Source: Pseudomonas sp. ML96 (GTDB lineage: Bacteria > Pseudomonadota > Gammaproteobacteria > Pseudomonadales > Pseudomonadaceae). From it: a stretch of 64,000 bases of DNA. Below, piece after piece: positions 59,544 to 64,000 of this stretch (position 1 is the stretch's first letter; each line of letters opens with the position of its first letter). The translations under genes were made by a program, and so were the position numbers. Location: assembly GCF_000761545.1 (NCBI RefSeq), contig NZ_JPMY01000041.1:1-64000 (forward strand). Reading direction: 5' to 3'. The notes below the pieces were generated by a model. The model saw nothing but the letters and a program-made list of their open reading frames with translations, did no database searches and was not told where the DNA came from.

Positions 59544-60320
59544 ATGAACGCTCCACTCAAGCTGCCCAATGTGAAGGACCAGGTTTCCACCGCCGAATGG
59601 CAGGCCCGCGTCGATCTCGCCGCCTGCTACCGCCTGATCGCGCTGTACGGCTGGGACGACCTGATCTTCACCCACATCTCGGCCAAGGTGCCGGGCACCG
59701 AAGACTTCCTGATCAACCCCTACGGGCTGATGTTCCACGAGATCACCGCGTCGAGCCTGGTGAAGGTCGACCTGGCCGGCAAGAAGCTGATGGACGGCCC
59801 GTTCGACATCAACCCGGCCGGCTACACCATCCACAGCGCCGTGCACGAGGTGCGTCACGACGTCGGTTGCGTGCTGCACATCCACACCGCCGCCGGCATT
59901 GCCGTATCGGCGCAGAAGGGCGGCTTGCTGCCGCTGTCGCAGCAGTCGCTGTTCGTCCTCGCCAGCCTGGCCTACCACGGCTACGAGGGTGTGGCGCTGA
60001 ACCACGACGAGAAGTCGCGCCTGCAGCATGACCTGGGCGACAAGAACTTCATGATCCTGCCCAACCACGGCCTGCTCACCGCCTTCGGCAGCATCGCCGA
60101 TGCCTTCCTCGGCATGTTCACCCTGCAGCGCGCCTGCGAGATCCAGGTGATGGCGCAGAGTGGCGGCGGCGAGCTGATCCACATTCCGCAGCAGATCCTC
60201 GACGGCGCGCGGGCGATGATCGCCGGCGTGATGAAGAGCCCGCAGGGCATGGGCGGCGCGCTGCCGTGGCCGGCGCTGCTGCGCAAGCTCGACGCACAGA
60301 TGCCGGGCTACGACCAGTGA
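59544..60320 (+). CDS. Class II aldolase/adducin family protein
   Basis: A 258-residue cytosolic aldolase/adducin-fold protein. Zinc-type motif HIHTAAGIAVSAQ (about 112-124) and PNHGLLTAFGS; the N-terminal LIALYGWDDLIFTHISAKVPG is family-typical. Related enzymes are fuculose-phosphate aldolases and decarboxylases, but bacterial adducin-like members of this length, with LPLSQQSLFV, are mostly uncharacterised. The ATG at 59544 follows GAGG; a GTG three codons earlier is possible. The stop overlaps the GTG of the next gene. Confidence 0.85.
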   Translation: MNAPLKLPNVKDQVSTAEWQARVDLAACYRLIALYGWDDLIFTHISAKVPGTEDFLINPYGLMFHEITASSLVKVDLAGKKLMDGPFDINPAGYTIHSAVHEVRHDVGCVLHIHTAAGIAVSAQKGGLLPLSQQSLFVLASLAYHGYEGVALNHDEKSRLQHDLGDKNFMILPNHGLLTAFGSIADAFLGMFTLQRACEIQVMAQSGGGELIHIPQQILDGARAMIAGVMKSPQGMGGALPWPALLRKLDAQMPGYDQ

Positions 60321-61222
60321 CGGCCCTGCCGGGCATTGCCCTGGCCGACTGGCGGGCGCAGGGGCGTGGCTTCAGCTTCAACGGCCAGGCCATCCGCTAC
60401 TGGGTGGCGGGCGAGGGCGAGCCGCTGCTGCTCATCCACGGCTTCCCCACCGCCAGCTGGGACTGGCACTACCTGTGGCAGGCGTTGGCGCAGAAGTACC
60501 GCGTCATCGCCTGCGACATGCTCGGCTTCGGCTATTCGGCTAAGCCGCTTGGCCATCGCTACAGCCTGCTGGAGCAGGCCGACCTGCAGCAGGCGCTGCT
60601 GGGCCATCTGGGCATCGCCGAGCCAGTGCATGTGCTGGCGCATGACTATGGCGACAGCGTGGCTCAGGAGCTGGTGGCGCGGCACCAGGAGGGGCGCATC
60701 CAACTGGCCAGCTGCGTGTTCCTCAACGGCGGTCTGTTCCCCGAAACGCACCGTCCGGTGCTGATGCAGAAGCTGCTGCTCAGCCCGCTGGGGCCGCTGC
60801 TGGGTGGGTTGTTCTCGCGGGCCAAGCTCAAGGCCAACCTGACCAAGGTGTTCGGCCCGCAGACGCCGCCCAGCGAGAGCGAGCTGGACGCCTTCTGGGA
60901 GCTGATCGCGCACAACGACGGGCCCAAGGTCATGCACCTGCTGATCCGCTACATCCTCGATCGCCGCACCAACCGCGAGCGTTGGGTGGCGGCGATGCAG
61001 GAAACCAGCGTACCCATGCGAGTGATAGATGGCGCCGTCGACCCGATTTCCGGGGCGCACATGGTGGAGCGCTATCGCGAGCTGATCGCCAACCCGGACA
61101 CGGTTTTGCTGCCGGCCATAGGCCACTATCCGCAGACCGAGGCACCCGCAGAGGTGCTCGCCCACTATCTGGAATTCCGTGAGCGCTGGGAGGCGAAGGC
61201 ATGCAAAGACGCACTCTGTTGA
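60317..61222 (+). CDS. Alpha/beta hydrolase related to vertebrate MEST/PEG1
   Basis: A 301-residue hydrolase, GTG start overlapping the aldolase stop. Oxyanion HGFPTASWDW (41-50). The nucleophile position is Asp110 in HDYGDSVAQE, as in dehalogenase/epoxide-hydrolase-type enzymes. The acid is in DGAVDPISG and the base in GHYPQTE. The blocks LNGGLFPETHRPVLMQKLL, FGPQTPPSESELDAFW and HNDGPKVMHLLIRYI align with mammalian MEST, as I recall it (NGGIFPETHRPLLLQKLL). It is probably cytosolic. The substrate is unknown, and the aldolase and DUF1569 neighbours suggest shared metabolism. Confidence 0.85.
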   Translation: MTALPGIALADWRAQGRGFSFNGQAIRYWVAGEGEPLLLIHGFPTASWDWHYLWQALAQKYRVIACDMLGFGYSAKPLGHRYSLLEQADLQQALLGHLGIAEPVHVLAHDYGDSVAQELVARHQEGRIQLASCVFLNGGLFPETHRPVLMQKLLLSPLGPLLGGLFSRAKLKANLTKVFGPQTPPSESELDAFWELIAHNDGPKVMHLLIRYILDRRTNRERWVAAMQETSVPMRVIDGAVDPISGAHMVERYRELIANPDTVLLPAIGHYPQTEAPAEVLAHYLEFRERWEAKACKDALC

Positions 61223-61731
61223 AAGGTGCCGCCGTAGGCGGTGCCGTGGTCCTGGGCGCCGGCTTCTGGGCATTGCCCAGTGGCGTGGCGCCGGCGGCGC
61301 TGAGCCTGGATGGCGCGCGCATGGTGCTGGACGGCTTCAAGGGCAAGGCCCTGGCCAGCATCAAGGGCTGGACCCCGACCGAGGTGTTCAACCACTGCGC
61401 GCAGAGCATCGAGTATTCGCTGGATGGCTACCCCGAGCTGAAGCCGGCCTGGTTCCGCCATAGTGTCGGTCCGGCCGCCTTCGCCGTGTTCAGCGCCCGT
61501 GGCGCCATGCGTCACCCACTGACCGAGGCCATCCCCGGTGCCGCGCCGCTGGCCGAACCTGCCAGCCAGGAGGCCGCCCTGCAGCGCCTGCAGGTCGCGT
61601 TCGAGCGCTTCGCCGTGCATACCGGCGAGCTGCAGCCGCACTTCGCTTATGGCGCCCTCGACCATGAGGAATACGCCCAGGCTCACGTGATGCACCTGTA
61701 CAACCACCTGAGCCTGATCCAGCCGGCCTGA
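61201..61731 (+). CDS. DUF1569 family protein with Tat-like signal
   Basis: A 176-residue protein whose N-terminus MQRRTLLKGAAVGGAVVLGAG looks like a twin-arginine signal (RRTLLKG plus a hydrophobic stretch). The DUF1569 domain (DinB-like four-helix bundle) follows: EVFNHCAQSIEYSLDGYPELKPAWFRHSVGP and HFAYGALDHEEYAQAHVMHLYNHLSLI. The HxxHxxxH pattern near the end could bind a metal. It overlaps the end of the MEST-like gene by 22 nt and completes a three-gene operon. Confidence 0.83.
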   Translation: MQRRTLLKGAAVGGAVVLGAGFWALPSGVAPAALSLDGARMVLDGFKGKALASIKGWTPTEVFNHCAQSIEYSLDGYPELKPAWFRHSVGPAAFAVFSARGAMRHPLTEAIPGAAPLAEPASQEAALQRLQVAFERFAVHTGELQPHFAYGALDHEEYAQAHVMHLYNHLSLIQPA

Positions 61732-61854
61732 TCGCGCCTCAAGCGGGCCGGCGCCGGCCGTTGCGCTGGCCGACCGCTGATCCGTCGACTCGAACATCTC
61801 GCTCGGCGTGGCAGTCGTCTTCTGGGAATGCACTGACTTCTCGAGGTGACTCCC

Positions 61855-62325
61855 ATGAACCGACTTTCCCTTCCTGCACTGCTGCTCGGCGGGCTGCTGG
61901 CCGGCGCCGGCCTGCCGGCCCTGGCCGAGACCGATGGCACCGATTCCACCGGGCCGACCGTACCGGGCCCGAGCTCGCCGACCCCGCCGGACATTCCCGC
62001 CGGCAATCCGCCCACCGGCGTCGATCCCGACATGGGCAGCCCTGGCAGCCCCGGCAATCCAGGTTCGCCTGGCAATCCGGGCGGTCTGCCGCAAGGTGGC
62101 AGCCAGCCGGGAGCCGGCACCAATAACGGCGGCCTGGGCACCGGCACAAACAATGGCAGTGGCACGGGTACAGGTACTGTCCCGGGCAACAGCGCCCCGC
62201 AAGGTGGCACCACAGGCGGCAGCGACGGTGGCACTAGCGGCGGTAGCACGGGTGGAGCGACCGGTGGCAGCACAGGCGGCACCACTGGTGGCTCTACTGG
62301 TGGTTCGACCGGCGGCAGCCAGTAG
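61855..62325 (+). CDS. Secreted low-complexity protein with collagen-like and TGGS repeats
   Basis: A 156-residue protein with a signal peptide (MNRLSLPALLLGGLLAGAGLPALA, cleavage near 24/25) and no ordered domain. Residues 61-78 are six G-x-y triplets (GSP GSP GNP GSP GNP GGL), a collagen-like run. From about 117 the tail repeats TGGS/TGGA/TGGT to the end. The start at 61855 has GAGGTGAC upstream. Nearly no charged residues after the first 25 of the mature part. It is probably a disordered periplasmic or surface linker; no function assigned. Repeat number may vary between strains. Confidence 0.7.
   Translation: MNRLSLPALLLGGLLAGAGLPALAETDGTDSTGPTVPGPSSPTPPDIPAGNPPTGVDPDMGSPGSPGNPGSPGNPGGLPQGGSQPGAGTNNGGLGTGTNNGSGTGTGTVPGNSAPQGGTTGGSDGGTSGGSTGGATGGSTGGTTGGSTGGSTGGSQ
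62035..62088 (+). repeat. Six collagen-like Gly-x-y codon triplets
   Basis: Six 9-nt units encoding GSP, GSP, GNP, GSP, GNP, GGL inside the low-complexity secreted protein; codons differ between units, so this is not a recent slippage array. Confidence 0.7.
62203..62319 (+). repeat. GGN-rich repeat encoding TGGS/TGGT units
   Basis: Imperfect 12-nt units (GGTGGCAGCACA type) repeated about nine times, encoding the Gly/Ser/Thr tail. Third-base variation shows it is partly diverged. Confidence 0.75.
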
Positions 62326-62437
62326 GCGCGCATAAGGTCGCATTATCGGCCGCCATTCAGGCAGGCCGCGCGTCCTGTACAGCGCAGCGCAACTGCCGGA
62401 AAATCCGGGCCTTTGCTGACTGCTTAGGAGCCCGTTC

Positions 62438-63349
62438 ATGAGCGATGCCATCCGTTTCGAAGACAAGGTCGTGGTAGTCACCGGTGCCGGTGGTGGTCTG
62501 GGTCGCGCCCACGCGCTGCTGTTCGCCCAGCACGGTGCCAAGGTGGTGGTCAACGACCTGGGTGGCAGCACCCATGGCGAGGGCGCCAACGCCTCCGCCG
62601 CCGACAAGGTGGTCGCCGAGATCAAGGCGCTCGGCGGCGAGGCCGTGGCCAACCATGACTCGGTAACCGATGGCGGCAAGATCGTGCAGTGCGCGCTGGA
62701 CACCTTCGGTCGTATCGACGTGGTGGTGAACAACGCCGGCATCCTGCGCGACAAGTCCTTCGTCAAGATGGAAGACGCCGACTGGGACCTGGTTTACAAG
62801 GTCCACGTCGAAGGTGCCTACAAGGTGACCCACGCGGCCTGGCCGCACCTGCGTGAGCAGAACTTCGGTCGGGTGATCTTCACCGCGTCCACCTCGGGTA
62901 TCTACGGCAACTTCGGCCAGTCCAACTACGGCATGGCCAAGCTCGGCCTGTACGGTCTGACCCGTACCCTGGCCATCGAGGGCCGCAAGAACAACGTGCT
63001 GGTCAACGCCATTGCTCCCACCGGCGGCACGCGCATGACCGAGGGGCTGATCCCGCCGCAGGTGTTCGAGCAGCTCAAGCCGGAACTGGTCAGCCCGCTG
63101 GTGGTGTTCCTCGGCAGCGAGCAGTGCAAGGACACCGGTGGTCTCTACGAAGTGGGCGGCGGTTGGGTCGGCAAGGTGCGCTGGGAGCGCAGCCTGGGCG
63201 CCGGGTTCGACCCGAAGACCGGCTTCAGCCCGGACGACGTCGCGGCCAGCTGGAAGCAGATCGGCGACTTCGAGGGCGCCGTTCACCCGGACGACAACGT
63301 CACCGCCCTGCGCGAGATGATGGCCAACCTGCAGAAGCACGCGGGCTGA
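62438..63349 (+). CDS. SDR-family 3-hydroxyacyl-CoA dehydrogenase (MFE-2/HSD17B4-like)
   Basis: A 303-residue SDR. Cofactor motif TGAGGGLGRAHAL (about 15-27), NDLGGSTHGEG, NNAGILRDKSF and the catalytic Ser/Tyr/Lys in TASTSGIYGNFGQSNYGMAK. The NDLGG and long C-terminal tail (WVGKVRWERSLGAGFDPKTGFSPDDVAASWKQIGDF) match the dehydrogenase part of peroxisomal multifunctional enzyme type 2. It probably oxidises a 3-hydroxyacyl-CoA in beta-oxidation. A terminator and an enoyl-CoA hydratase gene follow. Confidence 0.88.
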   Translation: MSDAIRFEDKVVVVTGAGGGLGRAHALLFAQHGAKVVVNDLGGSTHGEGANASAADKVVAEIKALGGEAVANHDSVTDGGKIVQCALDTFGRIDVVVNNAGILRDKSFVKMEDADWDLVYKVHVEGAYKVTHAAWPHLREQNFGRVIFTASTSGIYGNFGQSNYGMAKLGLYGLTRTLAIEGRKNNVLVNAIAPTGGTRMTEGLIPPQVFEQLKPELVSPLVVFLGSEQCKDTGGLYEVGGGWVGKVRWERSLGAGFDPKTGFSPDDVAASWKQIGDFEGAVHPDDNVTALREMMANLQKHAG

Positions 63350-63412
63350 ACCGCCAGCGATCCGGGGGATTCGGCCAGCGGGCTGTAATCGATTCCGGGC
63401 AGGGTTAAGTTG

Positions 63413-63439
63413 AAGGCCGGCAGTGATGCCGGCCTTTTT
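63413..63439 (+). terminator. Terminator after the MFE-2-like SDR gene
   Basis: AAGGCCGGCA / TGCCGGCCTT perfect stem with a 4-nt loop followed by TTTC. Confidence 0.8.
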
Positions 63440-63470
63440 CATGCCTGCGGTTTTTCCCTGGAGAATGCCC

Positions 63471-64000
63471 ATGAGTATCCGCGTCGAACGCAAGGGCCCG
63501 GTCACCCTGATCACCCTGGAGCGGCCACAGTTGCGCAATGCCGTCGACCGTCCTACCGCCGAGGCGCTGGCCGCCGCGTTGCGCGCCTTCGAGGCGGACG
63601 ATGAGGCGCGTGTGGCGGTGCTTAGCGGCAGCGGCGGCACCTTCTGCGCCGGTGCCGACCTCTCGGCGGTGGCCGAGGGTGGCGCGCGCAGCAATCGCCT
63701 GGACGAGGAGGGCGATGCCCCCATGGGCCCGAGCCGCATGCAGCTGAGCAAGCCGCTGATCGCCGCCATCGAGGGGCATGCGGTGGCCGGCGGCCTGGAA
63801 CTGGCGCTGCTGGCCGACCTGCGGGTAATGGCCGAGGACGCCGTACTCGGCGTGTTCTGCCGGCGCTTCGGCGTGCCGCTGATCGACGGCGGCACCGTGC
63901 GCCTGCCGCGCATCATCGGCCAGGGCCGGGCGCTGGACCTGATCCTTACCGGCCGCCCGGTCGGCGCCGAGGAGGCGTTGCAGATGGGCCTGGTCAATCG
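63471..64000 (+). CDS. Enoyl-CoA hydratase/isomerase family protein (3' end outside window)
   Basis: About 176 residues of a crotonase-fold enzyme are present. Start MSIRVERKGPVTLITLERPQLRNAVD, oxyanion FCAGADLSAVAEGG and KPLIAAIEGHAVAGGLELALLADLRVMAEDAVLG. The general-base region FGVPLIDGGTVRLPRIIGQGRALDLILTG carries a Asp-Gly-Gly variant rather than the usual Glu-type hydratase pair, so isomerase or another activity is possible. The start follows a CTGGAGAA site. The window ends inside the gene. Confidence 0.9.
   Translation, partial: MSIRVERKGPVTLITLERPQLRNAVDRPTAEALAAALRAFEADDEARVAVLSGSGGTFCAGADLSAVAEGGARSNRLDEEGDAPMGPSRMQLSKPLIAAIEGHAVAGGLELALLADLRVMAEDAVLGVFCRRFGVPLIDGGTVRLPRIIGQGRALDLILTGRPVGAEEALQMGLVN

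Noticed and set aside
62035..62319. Gly-rich repeats as a CRISPR or minisatellite
   Set aside because: Units lie in frame within a signal-peptide protein and vary at third bases; there are no spacers.

Overview
The window looks like a Pseudomonadaceae chromosome (Pseudomonas sensu lato). It is GC-rich with strong third-position GC bias. It carries a PctA-type amino-acid chemoreceptor, RhlG, a DUF3820 protein, a CidA/LrgA-CidB/LrgB pair with its LysR regulator, AhpC/AhpF, a PuuA/PuuB-type polyamine pair and a PlaF-like membrane lipase. I see no rRNA, tRNA, CRISPR array, insertion sequence or prophage. Most of the window is ordinary chromosomal gene content; the accessory-looking part is about 25.9-40.7 kb.

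Layout. 0-14 kb: chemoreceptor (cut by the left edge), YjgR/DUF853 ATPase, rubredoxin convergent with a putidaredoxin/rubredoxin-type reductase, ChrA transporter, a membrane diguanylate cyclase, an Asp/Glu racemase, a pseudouridine synthase, an AraC regulator, small stress-type proteins and an old yellow enzyme behind a MerR-type promoter. 13.7-18.5 kb: ribosome hibernation factor, a lipoprotein and a gamma-glutamylpolyamine synthetase/oxidase pair. 18.5-25.9 kb (minus strand): a redox operon (GST, fused PNPOx/FNR/2Fe-2S protein, small ORF, DUF1348), two LysR genes, a PlaF-like lipase and an SDR with an altered active site.

25.9-40.7 kb is the most interesting region. It holds a type-2 malate/lactate dehydrogenase, DUF4387 and AtuA/DUF1446 (overlapping), DUF1329 and DUF1302 outer-envelope proteins, a citrate-synthase-like protein fused to an N-terminal MerR/excisionase-type HTH, a MipA/OmpV protein, and a five-gene operon of CitMHS transporter, D-2-hydroxyacid dehydrogenase, LeuC-like and LeuD-like isomerase subunits and MmgE/PrpD. 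Four promoter regions here share the exact 11-mer GTAAATCTGTA, part of an imperfect 20-bp palindrome. The citrate-synthase-like protein lacks the histidine expected at one catalytic position and has Glu for the catalytic Asp. I infer that it is the cluster's ligand-sensing transcription factor and that the cluster takes up and degrades a citrate-like or branched hydroxy-polycarboxylic acid. A-rich motifs in three leaders suggest Crc/Hfq catabolite repression on top.

40.7-64 kb: ProQ/FinO protein, PL7 alginate lyase with a duplicated 3' tail, RhlG, a five-gene MarR-FUSC-DUF1656-HlyD-outer-membrane-factor efflux operon, a DMT exporter, dGTPase, ahpC/ahpF with an OxyR-like site, flavodoxin and cupin genes, the LysR/CidA/CidB module, an aldolase/MEST-like hydrolase/DUF1569 operon, a collagen-like low-complexity secreted protein, an MFE-2-type SDR and the start of an enoyl-CoA hydratase.
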